Shown here one piece after another: positions 1 to 12,005 of a stretch of DNA of 64,000 nucleotides. The notes below the pieces were generated by a model. That model saw only the letters and a list, made by a program, of their open reading frames with translations. It was not told the origin of the DNA and searched no databases. A program made the translations under genes and the position numbers. The stretch's first letter is position 1. Each line of letters begins with the position of its first letter. The DNA comes from Turritopsis dohrnii (taxonomy: Eukaryota > Cnidaria > Hydrozoa > Anthoathecata > Oceaniidae). The DNA is taken from positions 1,302,001 through 1,366,000 of the forward strand of contig BQMF02000039.1 in the NCBI GenBank assembly GCA_027922465.2, read 5' to 3'.

Positions 1-337
1 TTTTTGCTCACGTCGTCGTCTACGTTGCCGTCGCAGTTGCTTAAACTCCCTATTATGTATTAAGGAGATAATTATATATTAAGGAGATAAGTTTTTCTTG
101 CCCTGTAATGCTACCTGTTACCTAGGAAACTGTTACCTAGGAAAATCAACGACTATTTATGGTCGTTTTAAAAGAAGATGATAATATGCATTACGCTGTC
201 TTTTTATTACGTCATGTAGTTCATATGCTTTAGGAAATGGGAATAGAGTCTATTTTACCAACAGCCGAACATTCGATGCACCTTCGATGCAGTACATTTC
301 ACCAATAACAACAAAGCTATTTCATTTGATGTTTTAG
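1..337. other. Intron sequence at left window edge
   Basis: No exon could be read here. The stretch ends in an acceptor (AG at 336-337) that opens the first visible aminopeptidase exon, so it is probably intron. The first 60 bases (a pyrimidine/CG-rich tract ending in AACTCCCTATTATG) resemble the tract at about 49640-49680 that ends in AAGCTCCCTAATA, which suggests the end of an interspersed repeat lies across the window edge. Confidence 0.5.
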
Positions 338-1006
338 GTCCTATTGGTATCAGTCCTCGTTACAGTGAAGATGAACCTTTAGCTTCTGGTATGTTTGTTA
401 GCAACGAACCTGGTTACTATGAGGATGGTGAATTTGGGATAAGAATTGAAAGTGTTGTGCTTGTTAAAGAAAAGCAACTGAAAGTAAACTACTTGTTTCC
501 ACTGAATATTTTTATAGTAGTGAAAGATGCTTCTTATTTGCTCAATTTTATTCAAATATATCAAGGAATCTTGTTGCTAAGCTAATGGCTTTGGTTGCTA
601 AGCTTAAGGCTTATATTGTAAATGAAACTCTCCTTTTCAGCATAATTTTAAAGAAAAAGGTTACCTTGGTTTTGAAACAGTTACCATGGTAATATTTATT
701 TTCCTGATGGCGTATTCATTGTGAAAAAGTGATCACTTACAGCTCATTTGTTTGTTTAGGTTCCCATTCAAAAGAAGTTATTATATCCAAAAATACTCAC
801 TCAAGAAGAGGTAAGCAATCACTGTTTTTCATGGAACAGGAAATCATTGTTTATGTTTACTTGTTGCTCTATTCTTTCTTTTTTAGATTTCTTGGTTAAA
901 CGATTACCACACTACTGTCTTGGAAAACGTGGGGGGTTACTTGAAGAGTCTGGGGAAAACTTCTGTCCTAGATTGGCTCATACAAGAAACACAGCAGTTC
1001 GGATGA
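338..1006 (+). CDS. XPNPEP1: Xaa-Pro aminopeptidase (aminopeptidase P, XPNPEP1-like), 3' exons only
   Basis: This gene encodes a metallopeptidase of the M24B family that removes an N-terminal residue preceding proline. Four exons are visible: 338-483, 641-688, 760-810 and 887-1006 (stop TGA). All are bounded by AG/GT and the frame is kept across each junction. The first exon carries the family signature NEPGYYEDGEFGIRIESVVL, which contains the two glutamates that bind the metal pair in characterised members. The remaining exons give HNFKEKGYLGFETVTM, VPIQKKLLYPKILTQEE and the C-terminal block starting ISWLNDYHTTVLENV and ending in WLIQETQQFG. The order and spacing match the C-terminal quarter of animal XPNPEP1. 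The rest of the gene, including the HGTGH motif exon, lies left of the window. The cytosolic form is assumed because no C-terminal membrane anchor is seen. It converges with AUP1. Confidence 0.9.
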
Positions 1007-2544
1007 CCATATTTGATATTTAGCAGTCACTTAAACAAAGTTCTTTTATTCAACTCCTTTGTGTTTTCTCTTATTTTTTGGTATTTTCGCTGCCCCACAC
1101 GCAATTCTTTGTACGATAATTCCAGAACCACGGCACAGGGATGGAGTGCTTATTACAGGGAAGTGTTTTAAAGGGAGGTTGATAAAAGAGGATTTGCTGT
1201 GACCATTGTCAAAATCTTTTCGAGGCGAATTGCCATCTTATGTTTCAAATTTATTGAGAACGGTTAGTTCTGGAAGTTATATCCAGCGTTTGAAGTCGCA
1301 TTGTGTTTTTTTAAGTGAATGCGTCCAAGGTAAACTCAACTGAGTAATGAACTGTAGGACTAAGCTCTTTCGACGATTTTAATTGATTTTTATTATCGTG
1401 GAGGAAAAATGATCAATGGAAATTCTACGAAACATTGAAATATCGCAAAAGGAAACTGAATATCCATCCAGCAACCTGTTAACTTTTATTTGACGATTTT
1501 AAAGTTTAGTATATTGGTGAGGGCCTTGGTTTCGGATATCATTATTATATTATATCATACAATTTTCTTGAAGAAGGCACATGGTGCCTTTAACACCAGG
1601 TTCAATCTTTAACGACTTGTCGAAGCACGTTTGTTGGGAGGCTGTTGTTTCGACGAGATTCAGATTGATGTTGAACATGACACCAGCACTTTTTCATAAC
1701 TTATCGAGTCGAATTTTGAAGGTATTAAGAGATGATGCTTGCACAACGTTCGGTGGCAGGTTATTCCATTGTTCCGCAACTCGATTTTTGAATGAATTTG
1801 TCGGGTAATCGTAAATTCATGACGTAGGTTGCGTTTTTGCCTATCCTGCGATCATATCTATTCTGATATTATTTGATCAAAAGACAAGTAATACAACATG
1901 CATTGAAACTTGATAACCAGCCATTAACATGAGTCTATTGTTACCTTTCCCCTCGCACCAGACAAGAAAAATATATGGATAGCGTTGTCAAATAGCTGAA
2001 AATCGAGTTATAACTTAAAGTTTCTCACAATTACTCGACGAGAGTGTTTCGAAATGTAACCCCCAATGGAGACAGGGCGGTAATTATTTCACTGATATCT
2101 TATATCGGGTATATACATGCCATCAAGATTCGGATAATGGGATTGCATCGTATAATATAGAATTCAACTTTGGAAATTATGGTGTGTAAAGTCCAATCGA
2201 GGCGTTAAAGTCGATGAGAAAGTTCTTTAATGTCACAGGTATGATTTAGGAACAGGGCGCAATTTTTTTTCAAAAAAAAAAAAAAAAATATCAAGACTCA
2301 ATTCCAGGAAGATTTTATTTAGGAAACAAATTTAACAGTAGAGGTACGTGGATAACACTATACCATTGTGGATAACACTATACCATGCAGTCGATACAAC
2401 CTGATACCGTCGTATGATGTTAAACCCATAAAGACAGACGAATCTTTCTTTGACTGATGCAATTTCTGCAGCTACCGAACCGAACCGAACTTTACCGAGC
2501 AATTTCATTCATGCCGAGTCTTTCATACCGAGTCTTTCACATCG
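1007..2544. other. Intergenic region between convergent genes
   Basis: This stretch separates the 3' ends of the aminopeptidase gene (+) and AUP1 (-). Apart from the LINE remnant at 1694-1806 no gene could be supported. A poly-A run lies near 2272-2290. A direct repeat of about 19 bp (GTGGATAACACTATACCAT) occurs twice at about 2347-2386, and a short repeat of the type CCGAGTCTTTCA occurs around 2515-2540. Confidence 0.6.
1694..1806 (-). pseudogene. LINE reverse-transcriptase C-terminal remnant
   Basis: Read on the minus strand, this short stretch gives an open frame containing FKNRVAEQWNNLPPNVVQ followed by SLNTFKIRLDKL and a stop. The pattern (aromatic-x-N-R-V ... W-N-x-L-P-x-x-V-V ... F-K-x-R-L-D-K) is the usual very C-terminal block of Jockey/CR1/RTE-type LINE polyproteins in invertebrates. 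No reverse-transcriptase core is adjacent, so it is a severely 5'-truncated dead copy. Confidence 0.65.
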
Positions 2545-5500
2545 TCATCGATATTCTGGATGAAGTTCCAGATATTTTCTGAAGACAAATTTACGGTAAC
2601 CGAGTGACAAACTTACAGGCACTTGAAGCATAAAACGTCGTTAATTCTCGAATTCTAATAAAAAATGACAAAGTGAAAACGAATTATCGACAACATACTT
2701 TCTAGCTTCTTCGATCATAAGTCGCTTCTTCTCTTGAAATGAGAGATTTCGATCTTTGTAACTCTTCACCGTGTTTTCATTATGACTATGTCTTGGTGAA
2801 GTCTATAAAAACAAGTAACGATCTACCGAAACAACAACGAAGAAGAAATTTTTGAAGTGCTTAGTCTACATAACAGTTACTTTTATGAATTCATCGCCAC
2901 AGCGTTACCAAGCAACAGAACCAGCGGTAACAACTACATAAGATAAATCAAATGATCGAGCAAAACAAACCTTCTGAAATTCTTGCTTATTCAAACGGCT
3001 GTTTCTTAAACTGCTTTCTTCTGAAAGTGGTGTAAATGACACGGTTCCTTCCAGAAGATTAGTAATCGTCATGTCAACGGTCATGGTTTTACCTTGATCG
3101 AAAAATTGAAAAACTTCAGGCTAATGAAGTAAAGCAAAGCTCAAACGACTCATTTCATTTTACCTTTAGTATGAGTAAGTTAAAGCGAGTTAAAAACTTT
3201 ACAGATAAAACTGATCTTCAAACGAATCTACCACTCACTGGAATAAACATTATTAATATTCTGTCATTTCTCGAAATGTAAGAAAACCTACGTAAATCAT
3301 CACGGATAACGTCAACTGGTACTTGAGGCAAGACATTCTTGACTTGCTGAACCATTACATTCAGTTGACTGTTGTTTGTTTCCCGTTCACATCTTCCAGA
3401 AGATGAGGAAGAAATTATTTGCTGTTGCTGACCTAGATAACGAGGCCAAGGATTAAATACATACTGAACCGATTATGATCCAATTATGATCCGATCACGA
3501 GTAACAGAAAACATACTTAACATCTCCTCGTATAACAATCTTTTGATATACTCATCTTTTTCGTATGCCGTAAAATTTGTCGCTTCGACACCTAGCACGT
3601 ATGCCATATCCTTGTAAAGAATCGATGATAAATATATTGAAAACAATTCATCAGAGGGGGTGGGTGGGTGGAATATACTAAAAAGGAATACCTTCTGCAG
3701 AGATTCGACAAATTCAGCAATTTCTTCTTCTTCTTTGGGAATTTCAACAGCTGGTAGATAACTGAACATACAACATACAAATGTATCAATCGACGAAGCT
3801 GATTCAAGGTTTTGAGACAACCTTCTACCACTTCAACTTATTAAGTTCAGAATGGTACCTGACATGGGCCAGTGTTAGTGGAACAAACAACATCCAACAC
3901 AGATCGGACCAAAACGTGCTTTGACTGTAATTCTGAAAAATAACAGTATGATGTCATTAGCAATCTGTTTGTATAGAATGTATCCATGACAACTATGTTG
4001 TTGTTACCACTCGCACTGGTATGAACCACGGTCGGTGAAGGAGTATGACAAGCTAAGAAACAGAAAAGAAAGCTCAACAGCATGAAGACAACATCGTCAA
4101 CAAAATAACAAAACAAGATGAACTCACAGGTTGTATGTCGCCAACAACCAGTTTGAAAGGATTGGAACTGAAACCAAACATGGAAAAAGTTTTTTAAACT
4201 GTTTTACTGAAAGCATGGACACAAGAAACAACACAACCAAACGAAATGAAGACGATTTAAAAATATTTTCTTCTGTTTACTCCATTATTATTCAGATGAT
4301 AAAAAAGTTCATTGTTTGTCAAATAGTCATGACAATAAGTATAACGAATCAGGACGTCCGAGTCCCTGTGACAGACTTGAAGTAGCCCACACAACAGAGA
4401 AGAGGCAATTCATGAAATGTTAACAAATCACTGCTTCATTGTTGATGAAATAAATCTTATAGTAGGGAGACATTATCAAAGCTTTACTTGAACTTCAACA
4501 AGCCAACTTTTCCATTTGTGGTCGCCTCTTCAGGGAAAAATGCGAATGGGTAATTATTGACTAAAAAGGATATAATATAATATATATACAATATAAAAAT
4601 ATGTTCAATAATAGTTAATAACTTTGCCACGTAGAGTGCTCAATGTCATCTCAATGTCCATTTATAATTATAAAGATATGTATTATATACAATTTAAGAA
4701 AATCTACATAGATGAAGTAATGAACAATATTTCTGAAACAAAAAATGGAAGAAGAGTATACATGGAAACAAAAGAAAAATAAAAAAAAAAGGCTCACCAT
4801 CATTTTCCAATGTTTTGACATCTTCCATCCATGGAATGTCGGGATTCTTAAAACCAAACAGCCATGCAAACCATGATGGCAGTTTAGTGTGACTTTGGAG
4901 CTAAATCAAATTATTTGTATGCTGTACAACCCGAATAAATTTTCTTCAGTAGTTTATCGAAGGAAAAGACAACTAGATGCTCCTAGCATTGTTTTCGAAA
5001 GACTCAATTGCAGTTTACTTCTGTAACTTTTGCCACATTCTATAAGATTTTGAAAAATTTGCAGTATTGAAATTTTAATGTATACTTCCACCAAATGCAT
5101 GTGCTCCATACTTAGAACATTAGAAATCATACTTTAGCAACTAAAACCACATTTAACCCAAATAAACAATGTTTAAAAATGTGTATGAGATGATAGACTT
5201 CAAATCATTTCAAAACATATATATTTTGTTTAAATGTTTTCGTACCCAAATTTACATTTTTTTTTTCATAACTCGTTAGAAATCCTCCACACATTAGTTT
5301 TGGATTTCAGAAAATCTTTACATTTTTACACACACATGAGAATTGCATAACTTTTAATCCTACAAAAACACATGTCACATCAGTAACAATATCCATGGAC
5401 ACACTCACCCTCCATGATGGTGATACTGCTTCTATAGCCAAACTATCAATCAAAGAAACATGGTTTGAAACAATCATCTAAAAATCGAATGAGTAACAAC

Positions 5501-8500
5501 AGCAATGGACAAATTTGCTGCAAACTTGATAAATGTAAAATATGATTTGATATTATACTACTTCTTCTCAGATCTACACTGCTCACAAAGCAAACTTTAT
5601 TTTATTCATCACAGATGTTTCACCTAGGAGCGCAAGGATAAGATCATCATTGAAGTATTTTTTTTTTTTTTTTTTTTGCTTAAGAACGCAACACTTTCAC
5701 TTAGAGTTGCTCGGACCAACAAAATCACCCTTAAGTAAGGTCCTTTAAGAAAAATAATGCTCTAAATAATGATTGATTCCGAGGTATGACATACATTTAC
5801 TTTATCTTTCTTGTTTTTAGACGAACCAGTTGTAACAAACATGCCCATCAAAGCAAAATAAAACCACATGATAAACCTGCAACACAAAATGTCACAATGA
5901 CATGAATTGACAACAAAATGCTCAGAAAATCATTATTTTAGAGTATTTTAATAAATAAATATAACATAAAACATATCGTCGTCTCAATTCAAGACAGCCT
6001 TAAGTCCATTTTTTCAAAAATTGCTTATATAAAAAAGTGTGTATACCAATAAACTTGTTTTAACTTCATTGTGAATTGTTAAAAACAATGCAGTATTTCT
6101 GCCATAGCTCTCCAACAGAATCAGGAAAAAATCAGCCTTCCATGATGTGTTTGAAGAATTTAATATATAAACTAGCCGTCAAGGCAGCGTCGCTCCCCGC
6201 CCATGTTCACCCAGCATTGAGCTCACGAAAAATAAATTTAGGAGTTGGCAAAGGAAAGTGTGCCTGTGTTGTAGCGCTTGAAAAACTAATCAAGGAAATG
6301 TATGGGATCGTTTTGCTACAACCAACTGTTACAGAGATATCGTCAATTTTGATGATGTTACAGGCAGGTCCAATTTTTTCAACACCCTTGTTGCTTGTTG
6401 CCGCTGCTTGTTGTGCATAATGTTATGTTTAATCATTTGCTTTTTTTATATCTAGTTAAAGTATTGTTTTCAAAGCCAAGTCAATGGTGGCCCGGGAAAC
6501 CTTATATATAATAGTGAGTGTGCATCCCACTTTTACTTTAGTGATTACATTTAGTTTTAATTTATGGTCAAGTTCTTCTTAGTTGCGTATAAAACCACGT
6601 AGAGGAGAGAGCGTTTTTTATGATTATTTATGATTATAGTAGCACTTGGCATGACGTAAAGGTTTTTTTATGATCACTGAAGAATCATTGCATTGCATGC
6701 CAAAGTTTTGGTCCTAAATATTTTTGGGTGGTCCGGCTATGACGTCATCAAAATCTCGGATCGGCGTATCTTTCTAACCGTTGATCGTAGCGAAATGATC
6801 CCATATACTTTATTAATCAGTTTTTCGAGCTCTACAACATGGGTAAATTTTCTGTTTCCAATTCCCAAAAAGAAATTTTTGTCACAGGGTTCGCACACAG
6901 GAAAGGCGAATTTGACACATACTTTTCGATGTTAAACTTGGTAAAAATTTTTAGCTGGGTTACTAGTAATAATAATAATAAAAACGTTATCCGAGATATT
7001 TCCCCAAGAACATCGTGTTCGATTCAGGAGGCAATTTTTTTTGGTTTCACACTGATGCCACACAAAAATAAAAGAAAATAATTTTTAAATCTACTATTTT
7101 GCGTGATAGACAGACGGACAAACAAACACAGAGAGAATCGGCTATTAATAATATAGATAAATATGTGTGAATATTTGAACTATAAAAATGGTACCAGACC
7201 GGCATTTACTATTACCAGTATTAAAAAAGAGAAGTAAAGCCTGAGCTGATCGACAAGTAAAATGTGAGATTATCAAAAATTAAAGCGAGAGATTTCAAAG
7301 ACTAGTTCAACAGATTTTTGAAGAATAGCGAGAGATTTTCAAAGAACAAAGTGATAAATTTTATGAGTTTATTTACAAGAATATGAAGAGGTTTAAGAAG
7401 TTGAATTAATTTGAGTTTAGGTTAGTGATATGTCACTCACGTAAGAGTACTTTCTCAATAGTATTCACATTTCTAATGAAAAAAAGAAGCATTCCTAGAC
7501 GCAAGCATGGCCATATATAAACAAGACTACTGTACTGATTACACTCCAAAGATTTTGATGCAAAACCTTATTTCAGAGTTATTTCAAAGTGCGGAAAGTA
7601 TCTCTGATTTTCCAAAGGCTGTTGAATATAATAACTTACCTGCGAAAAAAGAATGATTTAGGCAATACCATCATCAGAATCAAATACTGTATTGATACTA
7701 ACAAACGAAATATCAGAAAAACTAAACCAATTGGGATGTAAAGCATGAAAACAACCATTCCAATGCCACTTAAATTTCCCAACCTAAGACAAGGATATTA
7801 ATGGGAAGAATTAATTCTAAATAAAAATTTACTGCGCAAGTGAATAAAATAAAACCATAACAGCCCTTTTATCTACTTTTTTTATGGTAGCATCAAAAGT
7901 GAATACCATATTAGAGCACTTTTGGACCACTACACTACTACTCTGGTCAAAATCACAGTTAGCCTACACACTTTAAAGTCTGCCAAAGTCTCTTTCAAAA
8001 CTGTGAAAATTTCAATGAAAGAACAGTGACTAGTAATTTTAAAAACTATTAAAACAAGTGTTTTACCACTTATTCACAAAAAAATGAACTCATAATACAA
8101 AAGGATAACTTCAAATCCAATTTTGAAGCATTATTTGAAATGAATTTATGATCATGTTGTTGGAAATGTCTGGTGCTTTGATGCTTTCATGCAGATAATA
8201 ATAAGATTAATTTATATAAGTGGTTTGTTTTTAAATCTTTTTACATTTTTTTTGTTATGTGAAATTTTGTCTCCTTTTCAGTGTCCAATCTTAAGATTTT
8301 ATCTGGGTGTCATGCCAGGCCATTGACATCATTGGTTTTAAAAATGTTGGTGGCCCGAAGGAAATTTTAATGGCCCGATATTCAATCACACTCTACAATT
8401 TCATTTGGACACACTTAGAAATGCTTATAAATTAGAAAGAAAGAGCTGAAATTGCAAAGACAAACATTATAAAACTCAATTCTCTTGTAATGGAAATTCT

Positions 8501-9836
8501 TAAATCATGTTTAGAATTTACATACTTTTTCGCCTGTCCATTCGGGCCACCACAACACTAGTTTTCAAAAATTTTGGTGGCCCGAACCAATTTTTGACCG
8601 TCTCAGACAGTCGGGCCACTGCTAAGATCAGACACTGCTTTTTCATTCTAATTTTTCACTTTTACTATTATTATTATTGAAAACTGCAAACAGCAATGCA
8701 GACTTAAAAAGCAATATATTCCGACCATCTTGGTCATTCTAAATCTAAATGGACAAAAATGTTAAAAACACACTACTATGATAAACAAGTTTCAAATACA
8801 CTTGAAAAGTCAAGAAAATAATTAAAAGTGCATCATTAGATCTCTTCTCCGATATTCTTCTTTTGTGTTAAGTTCCAGCTTATATTGTCTAATACATAAG
8901 GCATCTACTGATATCAAATGTTCTAAATCTTGCATTGTCCAGGCTAGGTTTTGAGGAGGATAAAAAATCCTAAAAGTGTGATGACAAAAAAAACAAAAAA
9001 CCTATATGCTATATCCTCTCTTTCTTTTTGTGATGGTGATATAATATTGTAAACAAAATTCTCCATTATTGAGTCATGAAACTTTGGTAGATATTGGTTT
9101 TGCTCAGGAATACATTTAGCTTTAGCTAAACGTTCATCAAAATACATGTGGCTAATGGCACTATCATAACTGCTTATACCAGTTTGGTGGCCAGACATAA
9201 AAGTTCATGATCAAACAATGATTGTTATCAATGTGCAAGATACAAATGTTCAAAAAGATGCAACTTTCCATTTTGTTCAACTTCTAAGGTAAACTTGAAG
9301 GGAGTGTTAAGGTGTTGATTTCTCTGAGTTTTCCTTCAATAAGTCACACTTTATGACCCTAAAATATCATCCATTAAACAGTCAAAAATGATTACATCGT
9401 CATTTATATCAGTTACAAATTTTGACAACCAAATGTTAGCAAGTAGTGGCATTGGTTGTGAAACCCATAGTTTTACCCTCTGTTTGGTGATAGAGTCCAG
9501 TGGGTAGACAGTATGGCATAACGTCTAGGCAAGCTGTTGACTACACATCAAATGAAATCACTACCTCGTTGGTGTGTTCTTCAGAATAAAAATAAAAGGT
9601 AAGCAAGTCAACTGCTGGTCATTATTTAAAGATTAAACAAAAGAAACTTGTAAGACAGCAGACAATAAGACAGACTAATATCAATCTTAAAAAGGCTCAA
9701 AAAATAGGAACCAGCCTCAACTCAAATTTTAAGCTTGTATATTATAACAGTACAATTTCATTTCTTTATCAAAAAAATCATACATATATACCTACCGATA
9801 ATGGTAAAATAGTTCTTTTAATTCATGTGATGCCAT
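2545..9836 (-). CDS. AUP1: AUP1 (ancient ubiquitous protein 1), complete 15-exon gene
   Basis: AUP1 is a monotopic ER/lipid-droplet protein that recruits the E2 enzyme UBE2G2 for ER-associated degradation. Exons on the minus strand, high to low: 9836-9796, 7783-7640, 5876-5801, 5477-5409, 4900-4798, 4560-4488, 4167-4128, 4052-4008, 3932-3859, 3761-3692, 3610-3517, 3432-3292, 3092-2971, 2802-2699 and 2578-2545. The phase is kept at all 14 junctions and they sum to 1230 nt, giving 409 residues, about the length of human AUP1. Exon 2 encodes the membrane hairpin. Exon 4 has the acyltransferase-like HX4D motif (SNHVSLID). Exon 6 has FPEEATTNG. Exons 12-13 form a CUE domain (VKNVLPQVPVDVIRDDL, then DMTITNLLEG). 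Exon 14 carries the basic UBE2G2-binding region (FQEKKRLMIEEARK) and exon 15 ends KYLELHPEYR. The start ATG at 9836 gives MASHELKELFYHYR, aligned with the family N-terminus. Confidence 0.93.
5640..5700. repeat. Poly-T tract in AUP1 intron
   Basis: A run of about 20 T followed by GCTTAAGAACG lies in the intron between AUP1 exons 3 and 4. It may be the tail of a minus-strand retroposon, but no body could be recognised. Confidence 0.4.
6070..7150. repeat. Interspersed repeat rich in TGACGTCA and GAGATAT motifs, in an AUP1 intron
   Basis: The intron between AUP1 exons 2 and 3 holds sequence of repeat character. It includes a block with CCAACTGTTACAGAGATATC near 6320-6345, another with TATGACGTCATCAAAATCTC near 6735-6760 and a tract rich in CAGACGGACAAACAAACACA near 7110. 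Related blocks occur at 47035-47120 (CCAACTGTTACTGAGATATC, then CTGACGTCACGCC) and at 56400-56540 (AATGACGTCACCCC, then CTCGAGATATTTCCC). The open frames at 6076-6420 and 6693-7081 fall inside this material and show no recognisable protein motif. Confidence 0.5.
8280..8645. repeat. Repeat with GGTGGCCCGA motifs in AUP1 intron 1
   Basis: The motif TGGTGGCCCGAA occurs twice (about 8350 and 8577) with related GGCCCGA and TCGGGCCAC words in both orientations. The outer ends, CAGTGTCCAATCTTAAGA at about 8280 and TCTTAGCAGTGGCCCGAC on the opposite strand at about 8630, are weakly inverted. This looks like an old MITE. No coding content was seen. Confidence 0.35.
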
Positions 9837-10496
9837 TTTAATATATAGGGTAGCAAACAATCACAGTTTTCAATGTGTTATATACTTTAAAATCTAAAAT
9901 GAAAATGAATATTTAGTCATGCAGGGAACTATTTCATAACCCTAGCGCTTTAGGGGTTGCAGAAATAGGAAATTTTAGCACATCATAACTACCATTCATT
10001 CAAATGCCTGAATCAATCAAAAATCATCATCACATCAGACAAAGAGGAACAGACGAGACAAACATGTTGCCGAGCCGAGTATCGTTGCACAAAAGGCATT
10101 ATTTGGTTCTTACTCTTTATGAATATCTAAATTTGTCAGTTTGGACAAGCAATATGGATAAATCCATTAAACCCATTATGGACAAAAATCCACTGCACTA
10201 TTTTATATACATTTTCCTCTTATTTTTCAATTGACAACATGAATGTGTAAATGAAAGTACAGTTTTGACAATGCAAATTAAGGTAACGCCTTTTAAGTCA
10301 CAGTGTGGCACTATTGCACTTTCGTCTCCCCTGATACACATTTTTTAAATAAGCAACACGTTTATATATAAGCAACACTAGTAAATTTTCTCAAAAAGTT
10401 CAGCAACAGCACTACATGGATCTTACTACATAAATAGCAACATGAAATTTTGAAATGATGCAGGCACCACTACCATCATAGCTACAGCACATTTCT

Positions 10497-10737
10497 TGTG
10501 GCTGCAGGACACAAATAAACGACCAGGATGATGATCAGGGTAGTTTATACTGACGCTCGACCCACACAAGCCACATACAAACAGGAATAAATTCACAACA
10601 GATAGCAAGAACTAATAAAAACGTTCAACTACAAAGAAACGTATCGACTGTGACTAACAATACAATACGACATTAACACTACATACACGAGTGCACACAG
10701 CACGTAAAATTAAACACAACATAATTGTTCATTAACA
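10497..10737 (-). repeat. BEL element LTR (3' LTR in element orientation)
   Basis: This is a 241-bp long terminal repeat with TG...CA ends as written on the plus strand. It matches 17492-17740 with 3-bp and 5-bp indels near the ACACGAGTGCACACAG block and a few substitutions. Confidence 0.9.
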
Positions 10738-10739
10738 TC

Positions 10740-11864
10740 TGGCTCCTCACAAGTCCAACGGATCTTGGTTAGGCCTCTGATGGGGAATCGAACCGACCAT
10801 TTTTGATTAGCAAAACGATTTTCGATATCAGTCGCAATAAATTCTCATTTGTTCTCGTTCGAAGCTCAACTTTACGAACGATACCAAATTCTTCGGGATA
10901 AACTTTGGTGATGACGTCCAATGGGCCACTCATTCCTAGGTGCTTCCATTACAAGAAAAACAATGTCGCCAACAGAAAAGTTTCGAGACTGCTTTTGCCA
11001 CTTTCGTCTGGTTTGGAGCCCGATCAGGAATTCTTTACGCCATCGATTCCAGAATTCATTAACAAGGTGTTGAATTCTGCGCCATCGTCGTCTACTATAG
11101 ATATCTGATGGTTTGAACGCTCCTGGCGGTGGCGGTACAACTCTAGTTTTCATTGTTAACAACATATTAGGTGAAATCGGTAACAGACTATTTGGGTCAT
11201 TCATTGTTTCTACGGTTAACGGTTTTGAGTTTATGATAGCTTCGACTTCACAGAGCAATGTACGGAAGGACTCATCATTAAGGCTATGGCTATGCGTTTG
11301 CTAAAGATTGGAGAGAATTCTTCTGATGGTGCGTATTTGGCGCTCCCAAACTCCAAAGTGACTACTGTACGGAGGATTTCTTTTCCATACAATGTCATCA
11401 CATCCCTGTGTTTGTAAAAACGTGTTGACCTTTGAGCGATCGATTTCTTTCATTGCTTTGGCTAGCCCGTTTTGTGCTCCGATAAAATTACTTCCGTTAT
11501 CAGATCTAATACTTCGGATTCGTCCTCGACGTGAAATAAATCTTCTCAACGTGAGAATAAATGAATCTGAATCAAGACTGTTGGTACACTCCAGATGAAC
11601 AGCACGACAAGACAAACATGTAAAAATTATGCCATATCGTTTTAAATCTGACCGACTTCCTTTGATAATAAACGGTCCAAACAAATCCATACCACAATAG
11701 GTGAAAGGGGCGGCAGGTTCAGTTCTGTCGAACGGTAACGAACTCATTTTCTGTACTCCTGGTCTACCTTTCAATTTTCGACATGAAATGCATCGCCACA
11801 ATATTCTTCTTGTTAACGAATTCAATCCCAATATCCAGTAGCCGTCGTTACGAACTTTATTCAT
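10740..11864 (-). pseudogene. BEL/Pao integrase and C-terminal domain, broken
   Basis: Two minus-strand frames (11864-11301 and 11258-10872) encode the integrase end of the BEL polyprotein. The first has a CISCRK zinc-binding end, then CGMDLFGPF with the first catalytic aspartate and RSIRSDNGSNFIGAQN with the second. The third acidic residue is expected near the ENPPYSSHFGVWE-like block, seen here as RNPPYSSHFGVWE. The second frame gives CEVEAIINSKPLT and the W/R-rich tail domain (SRRRWRRIQHLVNEFWNRW) found after integrase in Pao elements. A frameshift near 11290 separates them. Not functional as it stands. Confidence 0.85.
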
Positions 11865-12005
11865 TGTAAAACCTCTCTCTCCTTCTTGAAAAGAAGCATG
11901 TCTTCATGACACGATTGTATGATTAGATTAGCTATTCTGGAAATCTTTGGTACAACAATAGGATGTTTCAGCAAGAATTCAAGTGATGATCTGTGGAGTC
12001 TTCCC

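Noticed and set aside
3473..3831. Two overlapping minus-strand frames of 115 and 79 residues as independent genes
   Set aside because: They are read-throughs of AUP1 exons 10 and 11 and the introns between and around them.
8944..9198. 84-residue minus-strand frame with a hydrophobic end
   Set aside because: It lies in AUP1 intron 1, whose flanking exons join in frame without it; there is no start context or family motif.
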